This document shows, piece after piece, positions 49,364-60,374 of a DNA stretch of 64,000 bases. The notes below the pieces were generated by a model, which was not told the origin of the DNA, searched no databases, and worked only from the letters and a program-made list of their open reading frames with translations. How positions within the stretch are numbered: the stretch's first letter is position 1; every line of letters starts with the position of its first letter. The DNA comes from Pseudomonas sp. TMP9 (GTDB lineage: Bacteria > Pseudomonadota > Gammaproteobacteria > Pseudomonadales > Pseudomonadaceae). The translations under genes were made by a program, and so were the position numbers. The DNA is taken from assembly GCF_037943105.1 (NCBI RefSeq), contig NZ_CP149803.1, forward strand, positions 3,142,001 through 3,206,000, read 5' to 3'.

Positions 49364-51241
49364 TCAACGACCGCGCAAGAACAGCTTATCGAGGTCATCC
49401 ATGCCCATTTGCGTCCACGTTGGACGGCCATGGTTGCATTGACCACTGCGCTCGGTATGTTCCATATCGCGCAACAGGGCGTTCATTTCCGGCAGGGTCA
49501 GCCGCCGATTAGCGCGAACTGAGCCGTGACAGGCCATGGTGCCGAGCAGCTCATTAAGGTGCGCCTGAATACGGTCGGTGGTGCCGTATTCGAGCAGATC
49601 ACCCAGCACATCCTGCACCAGGCGGGTGGCCTCGGCTTGTTTGAGCAACGCAGGTATCTGACGAATCGCCAAGGTTTCCGGACCCAAGCGCTGCAACTCA
49701 AAACCGAGGCGCTGGAACCATTCAGTATGCTCTTCAGCGCAATCCGCTTCACGCTGGCTTACCGCAATCGACTCAGGCACCAGCAGCGGCTGACCGCGCA
49801 GGCCTTCGCTGGCCATGGCCACCTTCAGCCGCTCATAGGTGATGCGCTCATGAGCCGCGTGCATGTCGACTACCACCAGACCTTGGACGTTCTCGGCGAG
49901 GATATAAATACCCTTGAGCTGCGCAATGGCATAGCCGAGCGGTGGAATGTCACCCTGAGCCTCAGGCAGGCCAACCGGAGCTGGCGCCGTTGCCATCGGT
50001 GAGAAAAACTCGCGATACGCCCCTTGGGCCTCTGCAGTTGGCAGCGCCGCCTCGGGGCGCGCGCCCTGATAGCCAGCACCCGGCGAGCGCCAGATCGAAG
50101 CACTGGGCACTGCCTGCAGCAGGCTGGCAGCCAAGCCAATTTCACCCTGAGGACCAAACTCGCCGGCCGCCTGACCGCTGGGGCGTGCCATCTCGTTGAT
50201 CGCCGGCGGAGCGGCTAACTGATCTTCAGGGCGCACTTCGCCGAGCGCCCGGTGCAGCGTGCCGTAAAGGAAATCATGCACCATGCGCCCATCACGGAAA
50301 CGCACCTCATGTTTGGTCGGATGCACATTGACATCGACCACGCTCGGATCGATTTCCAGAAACAGCACAAAGGTCGGATGGCGACCATTGAACAGCACAT
50401 CGCGATAGGCCTGGCGCACCGCATGAGCGACCAGTTTGTCGCGCACCATGCGCCCGTTAACATAAAAATATTGCAGGTCAGCCTGGCTGCGTGAAAACGT
50501 CGGCAACCCCACCCAACCCCATAAATGCAGGCCATTGCGTTCGATATCGATCGGCAGCGCCTGGTCCAAAAAAGCTGCACCGCAGACCGAGGCGACCCGC
50601 CGAGCGCGACTCAACTCATCTGGCGCCTCATGCAAACCCAGCACGGTTTTACCGTTATGGCGCAAGTGAAACGCCACATCAAAGCGCGCTAAGGCAAGAC
50701 GCTTAACCACTTCTTGCAGGTGATCAAATTCAGTCTTTTCAGTTTTGAGAAACTTGCGCCGCGCCGGGGTGTTGAAGAACAAGTCGCGCACTTCCACCGA
50801 CGTGCCGACCGGGTGTGCGGCAGGCTGCACCCGTGGCTGCATGTCGCGACCTTCGGTTTCCACTTGCCAGGCTTGCTCGGCATCGGCGGTACGCGAGGTC
50901 AGAGTCAGGCGCGCTACCGAGCTAATCGACGCCAGCGCTTCGCCGCGAAAGCCCAGGCTCATGACCTGCTCAAGGTCTTCCAATTCGCGGATTTTGCTAG
51001 TGGCGTGTCGCGCCAATGCCAAGGGCAGGTCGTCGGGGGCGATGCCACTGCCGTTATCGCGCACTTTGAGCAACTTAACGCCGCCCTGCTCGACATCCAT
51101 CTCAATGCGCTTAGCCCCTGAGTCCAAGCTATTTTCCAGCAGCTCTTTGATCACGGAGGCCGGGCGCTCGACCACTTCACCCGCAGCGATTTGGTTCGCC
51201 AGCCGCGGACTGAGCAGCTGGATACGCAAAGCATCACTCAT
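49364..51241 (-). CDS. mutL: DNA mismatch repair protein MutL
   Basis: Couples MutS mismatch recognition to strand removal. The 625 residues have an N-terminal GHKL ATPase ([64 protein letters not shown] type text) and a C-terminal dimerisation domain. The latter carries [12 protein letters not shown], the DQHA(X)2E(X)4E endonuclease motif that P. aeruginosa MutL has and E. coli lacks. The ATG overlaps the amiB stop (ATGA). Confidence 0.97.
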   Translation of the reverse strand: MSDALRIQLLSPRLANQIAAGEVVERPASVIKELLENSLDSGAKRIEMDVEQGGVKLLKVRDNGSGIAPDDLPLALARHATSKIRELEDLEQVMSLGFRGEALASISSVARLTLTSRTADAEQAWQVETEGRDMQPRVQPAAHPVGTSVEVRDLFFNTPARRKFLKTEKTEFDHLQEVVKRLALARFDVAFHLRHNGKTVLGLHEAPDELSRARRVASVCGAAFLDQALPIDIERNGLHLWGWVGLPTFSRSQADLQYFYVNGRMVRDKLVAHAVRQAYRDVLFNGRHPTFVLFLEIDPSVVDVNVHPTKHEVRFRDGRMVHDFLYGTLHRALGEVRPEDQLAAPPAINEMARPSGQAAGEFGPQGEIGLAASLLQAVPSASIWRSPGAGYQGARPEAALPTAEAQGAYREFFSPMATAPAPVGLPEAQGDIPPLGYAIAQLKGIYILAENVQGLVVVDMHAAHERITYERLKVAMASEGLRGQPLLVPESIAVSQREADCAEEHTEWFQRLGFELQRLGPETLAIRQIPALLKQAEATRLVQDVLGDLLEYGTTDRIQAHLNELLGTMACHGSVRANRRLTLPEMNALLRDMEHTERSGQCNHGRPTWTQMGMDDLDKLFLRGR

Positions 51242-52656
51242 GGCTGAGCAGCCAAAGAGGTCGCCGGCACCTGCAGGCGCTGACCGACCTTGATCACATC
51301 GCTGCGCAGTGAATTAGCCGACCGCAACACCGCCAGGCTGACCTGATAACGCTGGGCAATCAGCGCCAAGCTTTCGCCGGAGCTGACCACGTGCTCACGA
51401 GGCCCAAGGGTGATTTTGCCGTTATCGCGCAGCCAAGCCACATGGGTGCCAGGGGGCGGATTTTCATGGAAGAACTGCCGCACGCCGCTGACAATCGAGC
51501 GCCCCAGCGCCTGCTGGTGGCTGGCACTGGAGAGCTTACGGGCCTCATTCGGGTTAGAGATAAACCCGGTTTCGACCAAGATCGACGGAATATCAGGTGA
51601 CTTCAGCACCATAAAACCAGCCTGCTCCACCCGGCGTTTGTGCAGCGGCGTCACGCGGCCCATATTACCCAGCACTTTATTGCCGACGTTTAAGCTGGAG
51701 GCCAGTGATGCGGTCATCGACAGGTCAAGCAACACCCCGGCCAACATTTTATCTTTGTCGTCCAAGCTGACGTTGCCAGCACCGCCGATAAGATCTGATT
51801 GGTTTTCCGAGTCAGCCAACCAGCGCGCTGTTTCCGAGGTAGCGCCACGGTCTGACAAGGCATACACCGACGCGCCAAAGGCTGCCGCGCGGGGCGCCGC
51901 ATCCGCATGAATCGAAACGAATAAATCAGCGCCTTTTTTGCGGGCGATGTCGGTGCGCTTACGCAGCGGGATAAAATAATCGCCGGTGCGCACCAGTTCG
52001 GCACGGAAACCCTTTTCAGCATTGATCTGGCGCTGCAGCTCTTTAGCAATTGCGAGGGTCACATGCTTTTCGTACTGCCCCTTGACCGGCGACAGCGCAC
52101 CCGGGTCTTCACCACCATGGCCAGCATCGATGGCAATCACGATATCGCGCTTACCGTTGGGCACGGGCACTAACTTGGGTGGCGGTTGGGTCGGTGTTAT
52201 GGGGGGTTGAGGTGCTGTGGCCTGGATGGTGGCCGGCAACCGCGGCGCAGCCCCGGACTCTTGGTCAAACAGATCGATCACCAAGCGATGGCCGTATTGT
52301 TGATTCGGCGCCAAGGTGAAGCTTTTCGGCGTGACCGCAGCCGACAGATCAATCACCAAACGTAAATCATTTGGCGTGCGCTGAGCTGAACGCATGCCGG
52401 TAATCGGAGTATTACTGGTGACGAGTTGATCCAAGCGGGTGGCGAGCTTGGCGCCATTTACATCAATGACGATGCGGTTTGGCGAAGACAGCTGAAAGAC
52501 GCTGTGCTGCACCGGGCCGGTCAGGTCAAACACCAGACGCGTGTTATCTGGCGCCCGCCACAGTCGCACACTGCGCACATCCGAAGCGGCCAACAGATCG
52601 GCGGCCAAGCCTGCCAATACCACTCCAACTACGATGAAACGCGCACTTATGCGCAT
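51238..52656 (-). CDS. amiB: N-acetylmuramoyl-L-alanine amidase AmiB/C type
   Basis: Periplasmic zinc amidase that cleaves peptidoglycan at the septum, usually activated by EnvC or NlpD. The 472 residues have a signal peptide ([24 protein letters not shown]), an AMIN domain (about 25-130), a proline-rich linker, the Amidase_3 domain ([31 protein letters not shown]) and one C-terminal LysM ([18 protein letters not shown]). ATG 52656 gives a standard signal peptide; ATG 52668 is also possible. Upstream tsaE is about 20 bases away; it overlaps mutL downstream. Confidence 0.95.
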   Translation of the reverse strand: MRISARFIVVGVVLAGLAADLLAASDVRSVRLWRAPDNTRLVFDLTGPVQHSVFQLSSPNRIVIDVNGAKLATRLDQLVTSNTPITGMRSAQRTPNDLRLVIDLSAAVTPKSFTLAPNQQYGHRLVIDLFDQESGAAPRLPATIQATAPQPPITPTQPPPKLVPVPNGKRDIVIAIDAGHGGEDPGALSPVKGQYEKHVTLAIAKELQRQINAEKGFRAELVRTGDYFIPLRKRTDIARKKGADLFVSIHADAAPRAAAFGASVYALSDRGATSETARWLADSENQSDLIGGAGNVSLDDKDKMLAGVLLDLSMTASLASSLNVGNKVLGNMGRVTPLHKRRVEQAGFMVLKSPDIPSILVETGFISNPNEARKLSSASHQQALGRSIVSGVRQFFHENPPPGTHVAWLRDNGKITLGPREHVVSSGESLALIAQRYQVSLAVLRSANSLRSDVIKVGQRLQVPATSLAAQP

Positions 52657-52675
52657 AACCAACCCCATTTATTAT

Positions 52676-53143
52676 TTATGCTTCGATGGCCAAAGCCGCA
52701 GACCAAGCCGCGCCCAAGGCACTGTGTGCTTGTAAACGTAGCACCCGTCCGGCGTTGTGCGGGCTAATGGTAATGTCCATATCAGCCTTTGGCAAAACGC
52801 CTGCGCCCCGCTCAGGCCATTCCACCAAACACAAAGCCGCACCATCGAAGTAATCGCGGATGCCCATGTACTCCAGCTCCTCGGGGTCGGCCAAGCGGTA
52901 AAGGTCAAAATGAAAGGCGCGCAACGCGCCAATTTCATAAGGTTCCACCAAGGTGAAGGTCGGACTTTTTACTGCGCCAACATGCCCAAGGCCGCGAATA
53001 ATCCCACGCGACAGCGTGGTTTTGCCGGCGCCGAGATCGCCGTGCAGGTAGATCACACCAACGCCACCCGCGATCTCGGCGATACGCGCCCCCAACGCCA
53101 GCATTGCCTCTTCGTCGGCGGCGAACAGCTCTAATTCAGACAC
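52676..53143 (-). CDS. tsaE: tRNA threonylcarbamoyladenosine biosynthesis ATPase TsaE
   Basis: P-loop ATPase needed with TsaB and TsaD to make t6A37 in tRNA. The 155 residues have Walker [51 protein letters not shown] and LVEWPERG. The start codon is GTG, and the gene overlaps the end of nnr by 13 bases. It begins the conserved tsaE-amiB-mutL order. Confidence 0.95.
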   Translation of the reverse strand: MSELELFAADEEAMLALGARIAEIAGGVGVIYLHGDLGAGKTTLSRGIIRGLGHVGAVKSPTFTLVEPYEIGALRAFHFDLYRLADPEELEYMGIRDYFDGAALCLVEWPERGAGVLPKADMDITISPHNAGRVLRLQAHSALGAAWSAALAIEA

Positions 53144-54630
53144 GCTGACTGCTCCTGCAATAATTCACGAATAACCGCGCACAAATCACTGGCCGCCATG
53201 CCTCTGCCCTGCTGCGCCAGCCGCTCGCCGGCGCAGGCATGCACGTAGACCGCAAGCGTTGCCGCAGGCAATGGCGCTAAACCTTGGGCCAGCAGCGCCC
53301 CGATAAAACCCGCCAGCACATCACCGAGACCTGCACTCGCCATAGCCGGATGACCACGTTCACACAACCACAAGCCGCCGCATGGCGCTGCAATCAGGGT
53401 GCCCGCACCTTTTAATACGCACACCGTTTGGTAGCGTTGCGCCAGGGCGCGAGCCGCCGCTGGACGATCGGCCTGCACCTCAGCAATACCAATGCCTAAC
53501 AACCGCGCGGCTTCGCCTGGATGCGGCGTCAGCACCGTCGCCGCTGGTAACTGGACCACAGCCTGGGCCAGCAGGTTCAACGCATCGGCATCCCAAACCT
53601 GCGCCGCGCGGCTGACCGCTGCCGCCGATAGTAGACTGCGCCCCCACGCGCCCTGCCCTAGACCCGGCCCCACCACCCAAACACTGGCATGCGCACCTAA
53701 CGCCAGCAGCTGATTGGCCGAGGCAACGCCTGCAGCCATCACCTCAGGCAGGCGCACCTGCGCCGCCGCTAGGTGCTCGTCACGCGTGGCCAGACTGACC
53801 AGCCCGGCACCCGCACGCAGCGCGCTTTGCGCGCAGAGCAGCCCAGCGCCAGCAAAACCATAATCGCCACCCACCACCAGCACATGACCAAGCTGCCCCT
53901 TGTGCACACTGTGCGAACGCACTGGCAAACGCGGCAGATGAGTGCGCGTTAGGCGCTGCGCGGCAAAGGCCTGAGCCGCGATCAGAGCGGCATCAGCCTG
54001 AAGATCGGCAAACTGCAACTCGCCCCGATAATCCGCAGACTGCCCGGTAAACAGCCCTAGCTTCAGGCCAATCAGCGTTACCGTTAACGCTGCACGCACG
54101 GCAACACCCACTACCTGACCGGTATCAGCGCAAAGCCCAGAAGGAATATCAACCGCCAACACCGGCAAGCCGCTGGCATTCAGCGTCGCTATGACCTGGG
54201 CATAGGGCGCGCGTACCGCACCTTGCAGCCCCGTGCCGAGCAACGCATCCAGCACTACACCCTGCAATTCACCGCCCTCGCACCAAGGCTGCATCGGTAC
54301 CCCAGCCGCCAAGGCATGGTCACGCGCCAGCGCCGCATCGCCCTGCAACTGCGCTGCCTCACCCACCGCCAGCACGCGCACCTGCCAGCCGGCGCGCAGC
54401 GCTAAAACCGCCACCAAGTAACCATCGCCAGCATTGTTGCCGCACCCGGCTAGCACCGTCAGCACCCCAGCATCCGGCCAACGCCTTCGCAAGGCACGCC
54501 AGATGGCATGCGCGGCGCGGCTCATCAGCTCAAAACCTGGAGTGCCAGCAGCGATCAGCCGCGCATCCAGCTCGCGCACTTGCACGGCGCTGTAGAGCGG
54601 CAGGGGAAGATTGTCAGGCGAATGCAGCAT
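53131..54630 (-). CDS. nnr: Bifunctional NAD(P)H-hydrate epimerase/dehydratase
   Basis: Repairs damaged NADH and NADPH hydrates. The 499 residues combine an N-terminal YjeF epimerase domain (about 1-215, [23 protein letters not shown]) and a C-terminal ADP-dependent dehydratase domain of ribokinase fold ([53 protein letters not shown]). ATG 54630 ([22 protein letters not shown]) is chosen; an in-frame start at 54768 would run into the divergent queG. First gene of the minus-strand train. Confidence 0.94.
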   Translation of the reverse strand: MLHSPDNLPLPLYSAVQVRELDARLIAAGTPGFELMSRAAHAIWRALRRRWPDAGVLTVLAGCGNNAGDGYLVAVLALRAGWQVRVLAVGEAAQLQGDAALARDHALAAGVPMQPWCEGGELQGVVLDALLGTGLQGAVRAPYAQVIATLNASGLPVLAVDIPSGLCADTGQVVGVAVRAALTVTLIGLKLGLFTGQSADYRGELQFADLQADAALIAAQAFAAQRLTRTHLPRLPVRSHSVHKGQLGHVLVVGGDYGFAGAGLLCAQSALRAGAGLVSLATRDEHLAAAQVRLPEVMAAGVASANQLLALGAHASVWVVGPGLGQGAWGRSLLSAAAVSRAAQVWDADALNLLAQAVVQLPAATVLTPHPGEAARLLGIGIAEVQADRPAAARALAQRYQTVCVLKGAGTLIAAPCGGLWLCERGHPAMASAGLGDVLAGFIGALLAQGLAPLPAATLAVYVHACAGERLAQQGRGMAASDLCAVIRELLQEQSACLN

Positions 54631-54690
54631 GCGTGGGCTCCGATGTCTGGCAGAATTATACCCACCTCCGCTCCGGTTACCCGCCTTCAT

Positions 54691-55752
54691 ATGAACAACA
54701 CCGATCTTGATCTTGCCGCCCTCGCCCAGTCGATCAAAGACTGGGGCCGCGAGCTGGGTTTTCAACAAGTCGGGATTGCCGATGTGCTACTGGGCGAGCA
54801 TGAAGCGCACCTGCAGCGCTGGCTGGACGCCGGCTATCAGGGCGAGATGGACTATATGGCCGCCCACGGCAGCAAGCGCTCGCACCCGCAAGAGCTGGTG
54901 CCCGGCACTCTGCGTGTGGTGTCGCTGCGCATGGACTACCTGCCCGGCGACACGCAGATGGCCAAACGCCTGAGCCAGCCCGAAAAAGCCTATGTGTCGC
55001 GCTACGCCCTGGGCCGCGACTACCACAAGCTGATTCGCAAACGCCTGCAGCAACTGGCCGAACGCATCCAGCTGCACATTGGCCCCTTCGGCTTTCGCGC
55101 CTTCGTCGACAGCGCGCCGGTACTGGAAAAAGCCATCGCCGAACAGGCCGGGCTTGGCTGGATCGGTAAAAACACCTTGGTGCTCAACCGTAAAGCCGGC
55201 AGTTACTTCTTCCTTGGCGAGTTATTTGTCGACCTACCGTTGCCGGTCGATGCGCCGCACTGCAGCGAACACTGCGGGCGCTGCACGGCCTGTATGGACA
55301 TCTGCCCAACGGCTGCTTTTGTTGGCCCTTATGTGTTGGATGCGCGGCGCTGTATCTCCTACTTGACCATCGAACTCAAAGGCTCCATCCCCGTCGATCT
55401 GCGTGCGCCCATCGGCAACCGGGTGTTTGGCTGTGATGACTGCCAGATGGTCTGTCCTTGGAACCGCTTTGCCAAACCCAGCGAACAAAGCGATTTTCAG
55501 CCACGCCACAGCCTAGACAACGCCGAGCTGGCCGAACTTTTTTGCTGGAGTGAGGAGGAGTTTCTCAGTCGCACCGAAGGCTCGCCGCTGCGCCGCGCCG
55601 GTTATGAGCGCTGGCTGCGCAACCTGGCGGTGGGTTTGGGCAATGCGCCCTCCAGCATCCCGGTGATGGAAGCGCTCAAGGCGCGCCGCGAACACCCTTC
55701 CGCGCTGGTGCGCGAGCACGTCGAATGGGCCTTGGCGCGTCACGGCCTCTAG
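54691..55752 (+). CDS. queG: Epoxyqueuosine reductase
   Basis: Cobalamin- and iron-sulfur-dependent enzyme that makes queuosine from epoxyqueuosine in the anticodon of GUN tRNAs. The 353 residues show VGIADVLLGEHEAHLQRWLDAGYQGEMDYM, GWIGKNTLVLNRKAGSYFFLGEL, a first cluster CSEHCGRCTACMDICP and a second CDDCQMVCPWN. ATG 54691 is chosen over a much longer in-frame start which overlaps nnr. It diverges from nnr across 60 bases and ends at a bidirectional terminator. Confidence 0.95.
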   Translation: MNNTDLDLAALAQSIKDWGRELGFQQVGIADVLLGEHEAHLQRWLDAGYQGEMDYMAAHGSKRSHPQELVPGTLRVVSLRMDYLPGDTQMAKRLSQPEKAYVSRYALGRDYHKLIRKRLQQLAERIQLHIGPFGFRAFVDSAPVLEKAIAEQAGLGWIGKNTLVLNRKAGSYFFLGELFVDLPLPVDAPHCSEHCGRCTACMDICPTAAFVGPYVLDARRCISYLTIELKGSIPVDLRAPIGNRVFGCDDCQMVCPWNRFAKPSEQSDFQPRHSLDNAELAELFCWSEEEFLSRTEGSPLRRAGYERWLRNLAVGLGNAPSSIPVMEALKARREHPSALVREHVEWALARHGL

Positions 55753-55772
55753 AAAACATGTATTCGGCCCAG

Positions 55773-55800
55773 AAAAAACCCCGTTTTAACGGGTTTTTTT
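55773..55800. terminator. Bidirectional terminator between queG and orn
   Basis: A6, CCCGTT, a very short loop, AACGGG, T7 (one extra C in the left arm). It lies between convergent queG and orn, five bases from the orn stop. Confidence 0.85.
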
Positions 55801-55805
55801 ATGCA

Positions 55806-56348
55806 TCAAACTTTAAGGAAATGCTGACGGTAGTGTTTCAGCTCAGCGATAGACTCGCGAATATCATCAAGCGCCTGATGCGTACCTTGCTTGTGAAATG
55901 ACTCTTTGACCTGCGGTGCCCAGAGGCCAGCGAGGATTTTTAGGGTCGAGACATCCAGCGCACGGTAGTGGAAGTAGGCATCCAAATCCTGCATGTACTT
56001 GCACAGAAAACGCCGGTCCTGACCGACGCTATTGCCGCAGATCGGGGACTTACCTTTGGGCACCCATTGCTCAAGGAAGGCAATGGTCATGGCCTGCGCC
56101 TCAGCGGGGCTGATTTTACTCTCACGCACGCGCTGGGTCAGGCCGCTGCCGCCGTGAGTGCGGGTGTTCCACTCATCCATGCCGGCAAGCAACTCATCAC
56201 TCTGGTGCACGGCAATTACCGGGCCTTCGGCGAGGATATTCAGATTGCTGTCGGTGACGATGGTGGCCATCTCGATGATGACATCAGTTTCGGGCTCCAG
56301 ACCGGTCATTTCCAGGTCGATCCAGATTAGGTTCTGTGCGTTCTGCAT
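55806..56348 (-). CDS. orn: Oligoribonuclease
   Basis: DEDDh 3'-5' exonuclease that degrades 2-residue RNAs; in Pseudomonas it also clears pGpG from c-di-GMP breakdown. The 180 residues start [22 protein letters not shown] with the first metal acids, then [41 protein letters not shown] and the end [22 protein letters not shown] with the catalytic His. GAGGAGC precedes ATG 56348. Length is normal. Confidence 0.97.
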   Translation of the reverse strand: MQNAQNLIWIDLEMTGLEPETDVIIEMATIVTDSNLNILAEGPVIAVHQSDELLAGMDEWNTRTHGGSGLTQRVRESKISPAEAQAMTIAFLEQWVPKGKSPICGNSVGQDRRFLCKYMQDLDAYFHYRALDVSTLKILAGLWAPQVKESFHKQGTHQALDDIRESIAELKHYRQHFLKV

Positions 56349-56388
56349 ACGGGGCTCCTCGGCTAATGGGCATAGTCTAGCGAATAAA

Positions 56389-57162
56389 TCAGCCGCGCAT
56401 GCGCCACAGCAGCAGGCGCGATTTGCGCCAGTCATGCAATTCAATCTGCAGATCCGCCGGCTGACCGGGTATGGCAAAGGTATTGCTGATCAGCAGGCTA
56501 GCCGCCGGCATTTGCTCAGAGGCCTTGAGCCATAATTCAGGCATGGGCGCAGGCGATAGAAAGCAATACACCACATCGAACGCAGACAGGTCAGTGCGCC
56601 AGAGGTTTTCATAGCGAATCCGGCAATTACCGCGAGCCAGCGCGCGCACCCAGGCGATGGCAAAAGACAACGGCGCAGTCTCCACCCCAACAAACTGCGC
56701 GTGTGGGAACTGCCGAGCCAAGCTCAACAACATGCCCGCCGGGCCACAGCCTAGGTCGACAAACCGAAAATGCTCAGGCTGCTCGCGCAACACGCCCGCT
56801 AAATGCTGCCGGGTACCGGCAGCGGTCAGGTACAACGGCACCCGCTCGCCAAAGCTGTTCCAGTTGAGCAGCAGCACCAGCACAAACCCGCCTAGAAACA
56901 CCCAAGACGGCAGCGGTGCACCACTGGCCAAGAGCAAAACAGGGGCAAACAAAAGACTCAGCCCGCACCACCAGCGCGACAGCCCCACGTAACGGGCCAG
57001 TACAGCGGCCAATAACCCTTGCGCTAAACCGACCACCAGCCACGTTGGCCGCATGGGCGTGACCTGTGCAGCCACGTACAGCACAGCGCCAACAAGCAGC
57101 GTGGCTCCCAGCTGTGCGCACAAGGCCAGCAAGGCTGGGTATTGCCGAACAACGCGCAACAT
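56389..57162 (-). CDS. Membrane-anchored SAM-dependent methyltransferase-like protein
   Basis: A 257-residue protein with an N-terminal membrane half (about four helices: [23 protein letters not shown] through [16 protein letters not shown]) and a C-terminal class I methyltransferase-like half: motif [53 protein letters not shown]. Substrate is unknown; membrane anchoring suggests a lipid, quinone or membrane-protein target. ATG 57162 gives a short n-region; an in-frame start at 57183 is possible. It is separate from orn by 40 bases. Confidence 0.75.
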   Translation of the reverse strand: MLRVVRQYPALLALCAQLGATLLVGAVLYVAAQVTPMRPTWLVVGLAQGLLAAVLARYVGLSRWWCGLSLLFAPVLLLASGAPLPSWVFLGGFVLVLLLNWNSFGERVPLYLTAAGTRQHLAGVLREQPEHFRFVDLGCGPAGMLLSLARQFPHAQFVGVETAPLSFAIAWVRALARGNCRIRYENLWRTDLSAFDVVYCFLSPAPMPELWLKASEQMPAASLLISNTFAIPGQPADLQIELHDWRKSRLLLWRMRG

Positions 57163-57281
57163 GCGGATTCCTGTACAGAGCAATCAATAGTGCAGCGCAG
57201 TCTAGCCGCGCCAGCAGCTCAATAGGCAGCTCGTGCTAGAATCGAGGCCGTTTATTGCGCAATTCAACTCTCGGAAGACCC

Positions 57282-58313
57282 ATGGCCAAACGCCAACTCA
57301 ACCGCCGGCAAAACTGGCGTATCGACAAAATCCAGGGCGAGCGCGCTGCGCGCGCCGCCAAGCGCGAATCACACGCCGTGCAAATTCTTGAAGGCGGCGA
57401 TTTAGGTCCTGAGCAAACCGGCCTGGTCATCGCTCACTTTGGCGTACAGATCGAGGTTGAAGCGCTGGATGGCGACCTGGCTGGGCAAGTATTCCGCTGC
57501 CACTTGCGCGCGAATCTGCCAACCATGGTCACCGGTGATCAAGTGGTATGGCGTGCCGGTAATCAGGGCATTGGCGTAATCGTTGCTCAGTTGCCGCGCA
57601 GCACTGAGCTGTGCCGTCCAGATACGCGCGGCCAGCTGAAGCCGGTCGCCGCCAACGTTGACCTGCTCGTGATCGTTTTTGCCCCCCTGCCCGAGCCCCA
57701 CGCTAACCTGATCGACCGATACTTGGTGGCGGCCGAGCACGCGGGCATCCGCCCACTGCTGCTGCTGAATAAAGCCGACTTGATTGATGAACAGAATGGC
57801 GTGGCGCTCAACGCCATGCTCAGCGTTTACCGCCAGCTCGGCTACCCGCTGCTGGAGGTATCGGCGCACCAAGGCGATGGCATGGAGCAGCTCAAACAGC
57901 AGCTTGACGGTCACGTCAGTGTGTTTGTGGGGCAGTCTGGGGTTGGCAAATCATCGCTGGTTAACAGCCTGCTGCCCGATGTCGACATCCGCGTTGGCCC
58001 GCTTTCAGAGCAGTCTGGCTTGGGCACTCACACCACCACCACCGCCCGGCTGTTTCACTTCCCCGGTGGCGGCGAGCTGATTGACTCACCCGGCATCCGC
58101 GAATTCGGCCTGGTGCATGTCAGCCGCGATGATGTTGAGGCTGGGTTTATCGAGTTCCATGAACTGATCGGCCAATGCCGCTTCCGCGACTGCAAACATG
58201 ACCGTGAGCCAGGCTGCGCCCTGCTCAAGGCCTTGGAAGACGGCCGTTTACATCCGCAGCGCATGGCCAGTTACCGGCAAATCTTGGCCAGCCTGCCAGA
58301 AATCCAGTACTGA
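57282..58313 (+). CDS. rsgA: Ribosome small subunit GTPase RsgA
   Basis: Circularly permuted GTPase that acts late in 30S assembly. The 343 residues have an N-terminal OB domain, G4 LLNKADLID before G1 [14 protein letters not shown] and G3 DSPGIREFG, which shows the permutation, and a zinc knuckle of the type [20 protein letters not shown]. The switch segment [10 protein letters not shown] is clear. ATG 57282 ([13 protein letters not shown]) is chosen over a start nine codons upstream. Confidence 0.96.
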   Translation: MAKRQLNRRQNWRIDKIQGERAARAAKRESHAVQILEGGDLGPEQTGLVIAHFGVQIEVEALDGDLAGQVFRCHLRANLPTMVTGDQVVWRAGNQGIGVIVAQLPRSTELCRPDTRGQLKPVAANVDLLVIVFAPLPEPHANLIDRYLVAAEHAGIRPLLLLNKADLIDEQNGVALNAMLSVYRQLGYPLLEVSAHQGDGMEQLKQQLDGHVSVFVGQSGVGKSSLVNSLLPDVDIRVGPLSEQSGLGTHTTTTARLFHFPGGGELIDSPGIREFGLVHVSRDDVEAGFIEFHELIGQCRFRDCKHDREPGCALLKALEDGRLHPQRMASYRQILASLPEIQY

Positions 58314-58377
58314 AAAAATCGCCGGAGCGATTTCTAACGTCGCGCCGCGACGGCCCGCAGGATGGCAGGCCATCAAC

Positions 58378-58408
58378 AACAAGGCCGCGACACATCGCGG
58401 CCTTGTTT
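58378..58408. terminator. Bidirectional hairpin terminator between rsgA and motB
   Basis: AACAAGGCCGCGA, CACA, TCGCGGCCTTGTT: 13-base perfect arms. T tracts are short and broken on both strands, but its position between convergent genes supports a terminator role. Confidence 0.7.
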
Positions 58409-58418
58409 ACCTCAGCCC

Positions 58419-59441
58419 TCACTCGGCGGGCTGATCGAATTGCAGCACGCCTTCCTCGAATATATTCAGTCGCTCACGTAATTGGCCGTCCAATAACGGC
58501 TCAGCAGCGGGTGCGGGTGCGGGTGCGGGTGCGCCAGCATCAGGTGCAACAGGCGTTACGCCAGGCTCTGCCGGTGCGCCTGTGCCGGTATCGCCTTCGA
58601 TCGCGCGCTGAGCCTTCTTGGTCAGCACCACGATGTCGATACGTCGATTAATGGGGTTAAGTGGGTCTTCCCGATCAAACAGCGCCGACGATGCATACCC
58701 CACCACCCGCGCGACTTGCTCGTCGCTGTACCCGCCGGCGATCAGTACACGCCGCGCCGCATTAGCCCGATCAGACGACAGCTCCCAGTTACCGTAGCCG
58801 CCTCGCCCGACAAAAGGCGAAGCGTCGGTGTGCCCGCTGAGGCTGATTTTGTTTGGCACGGCGGAAATGGTGTCCGTCAGCGCCAGCAGAATATCCTCGA
58901 AATAAGGCCGTAATTCCCCGCTACCCGAGGCAAACATGGGACGGTTCTCAGCATCCATAATTTGGATACGCAGCCCATCTTGAGTAATTTCGAAGAGGAT
59001 CTGGTCTTTAAAATTCTGCAGCTGAGGGTTTTCCTCAACCTTGTTCTGCAGCTCTTGCAGCAGCAGCTCTAAGCGCTCGCGCTCAACTTCTTCGGCTACC
59101 GATTCAGCCTGCAACTTATCAACCTCAGCCTGCACATCCTCAGCTGGGGTTTTCTCATCCTGCGGCACATCGTTGAGGGTGCGGTCCGGCGCAGGCGTTG
59201 GCGTGCCGCCCAAGTCAATCACATACGGGCTGGCGCTTTCCGAAAAACCTACGGGGTCTTGGAAGTAACCCGAAATCAGCTTCTTTTGCTCGGGAGTGGC
59301 CGTTGTCATCAGCCACATCACCAGAAAGAACGCCATCATTGCCGTGGCAAAGTCAGCGAAAGCGATTTTCCAAGCGCCACCGTGATGGCCACCGGCAACC
59401 TTCTTGATGCGCTTGACGATTATCGGCTGGTTATTCTCCAT
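58419..59441 (-). CDS. motB: Flagellar motor stator protein MotB
   Basis: Stator subunit that anchors MotA to peptidoglycan and conducts protons. The 340 residues have a cytoplasmic basic start, one membrane helix with the essential Asp D30 (AFADFATAMMAFFLVMWLM), a linker with a coiled coil, and an OmpA-like domain (ISLSGHTDASPF, NWELSSDRANAARRVL, NRRIDIVVLTKK). After that is a long alanine-proline tail encoded by a hexanucleotide repeat. It begins eight bases after motA. Confidence 0.95.
   Translation of the reverse strand: MENNQPIIVKRIKKVAGGHHGGAWKIAFADFATAMMAFFLVMWLMTTATPEQKKLISGYFQDPVGFSESASPYVIDLGGTPTPAPDRTLNDVPQDEKTPAEDVQAEVDKLQAESVAEEVERERLELLLQELQNKVEENPQLQNFKDQILFEITQDGLRIQIMDAENRPMFASGSGELRPYFEDILLALTDTISAVPNKISLSGHTDASPFVGRGGYGNWELSSDRANAARRVLIAGGYSDEQVARVVGYASSALFDREDPLNPINRRIDIVVLTKKAQRAIEGDTGTGAPAEPGVTPVAPDAGAPAPAPAPAAEPLLDGQLRERLNIFEEGVLQFDQPAE
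58509..58532. repeat. Four tandem copies of a hexanucleotide in motB
   Basis: GGGTGC repeated four times on the + strand, encoding Ala-Pro pairs in the MotB tail. Length change by slippage would stay in frame. Confidence 0.8.
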
Positions 59442-59449
59442 GCGCCGTC

Positions 59450-60301
59450 TTAGCTCCCACGCATTGCTTGTTCAAGCTCAGCAAAGCTTGGCCGATGCGC
59501 CGGGTACAGCACCTTGCGGGAGAACTCGACCGCCAATGATGGCGGCATGCCTGAAGCCGAAGCCACCAAGCCGGCCTTGATCGCTTCGTACACGTTTAAC
59601 TCCTCTTTGGCATCGTGCTCAAGCGCCGCAGCCAGAGGACCGAAGAAACCGTAGGAGGCCAAAATACCGAAGAATGTACCGACCAGAGCGGTACCCACCT
59701 TTTGCCCAATCTCAGCGTTGTCAGCCGTCGCGAGAATCGACATGGTAATCACGATACCCAACACCGCCGCCACGATACCCATCGCCGGCATACCGTCGGC
59801 TACTTTGGCGACAGCATGGGCTGGGTGCTCAATGTCTTCCTTAAGACTGGCGATTTCCATGTCAAACAAGCCTTCCAGTTCATGCGGAGCCATGTTGCCG
59901 GACGACATGATGCGCAGGTAATCACAGATGAAAGCGGTCATCTGCTTATCTTTGAGGATGCCGGGGTACTTGCTGAAAATTGGGCTGGCCGGCGGGTCTT
60001 CCACGTCAGCCTCGATGGCCATCATGCCTTCGCGGCGGCTTTTGTTAAGAATCTCATAAAGCAGCTTGAGCACTTCAAGGTAGTAGGCGTGGGTAAAACG
60101 CGAGCTGAACATGCTCAGCGACTTTTTGAATACATGCATAAAGGCGCTGCCGGGGTTGGCCTGCAAAAATGCACCCAATGCGGCGCCGCCGATAATGAGA
60201 ATTTCGAAGGGATGGACCAGCGCCATAAACTTACCGCCGGAGAGGATAAACCCCCCCAATACAGAGGCGAAAACGACAATAATTCCGATGATTTTAATCA
60301 T
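59450..60301 (-). CDS. motA: Flagellar motor stator protein MotA
   Basis: Stator subunit that pushes on the FliG rotor. The 283 residues have four membrane helices (IIGIIVVFASVLGGFILSGG at the start; VADGMPAMGIVAAVLGIVITM and VGTALVGTFFGILASYGFFGPLAAALE later) and the large cytoplasmic loop between helices 2 and 3. Sequence pattern fits the proton-type MotA (MotAB, not MotCD). A sigma-28-like promoter lies upstream. Confidence 0.95.
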   Translation of the reverse strand: MIKIIGIIVVFASVLGGFILSGGKFMALVHPFEILIIGGAALGAFLQANPGSAFMHVFKKSLSMFSSRFTHAYYLEVLKLLYEILNKSRREGMMAIEADVEDPPASPIFSKYPGILKDKQMTAFICDYLRIMSSGNMAPHELEGLFDMEIASLKEDIEHPAHAVAKVADGMPAMGIVAAVLGIVITMSILATADNAEIGQKVGTALVGTFFGILASYGFFGPLAAALEHDAKEELNVYEAIKAGLVASASGMPPSLAVEFSRKVLYPAHRPSFAELEQAMRGS

Positions 60302-60336
60302 ATAAAGAGGCTAGCCAGAGAGGGTAAAAAGGTGTT

Positions 60337-60374
60337 GCGCAAAACAACCCTTCTATTTATCGGGAGTTTTGCGC
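60337..60374. repeat. 9-base inverted repeat in the motA / HDOD intergenic region
   Basis: GCGCAAAAC (60337-60345) and GTTTTGCGC (60366-60374), perfect arms with a 20-base spacer. It overlaps the predicted motA promoter and lies between divergent genes. Confidence 0.5.

Noticed and set aside
54508-54690. Longer queG with 61 extra N-terminal residues
   Set aside because: The extension overlaps the start of divergent nnr and is not like QueG; ATG 54691 gives the usual N-terminus.
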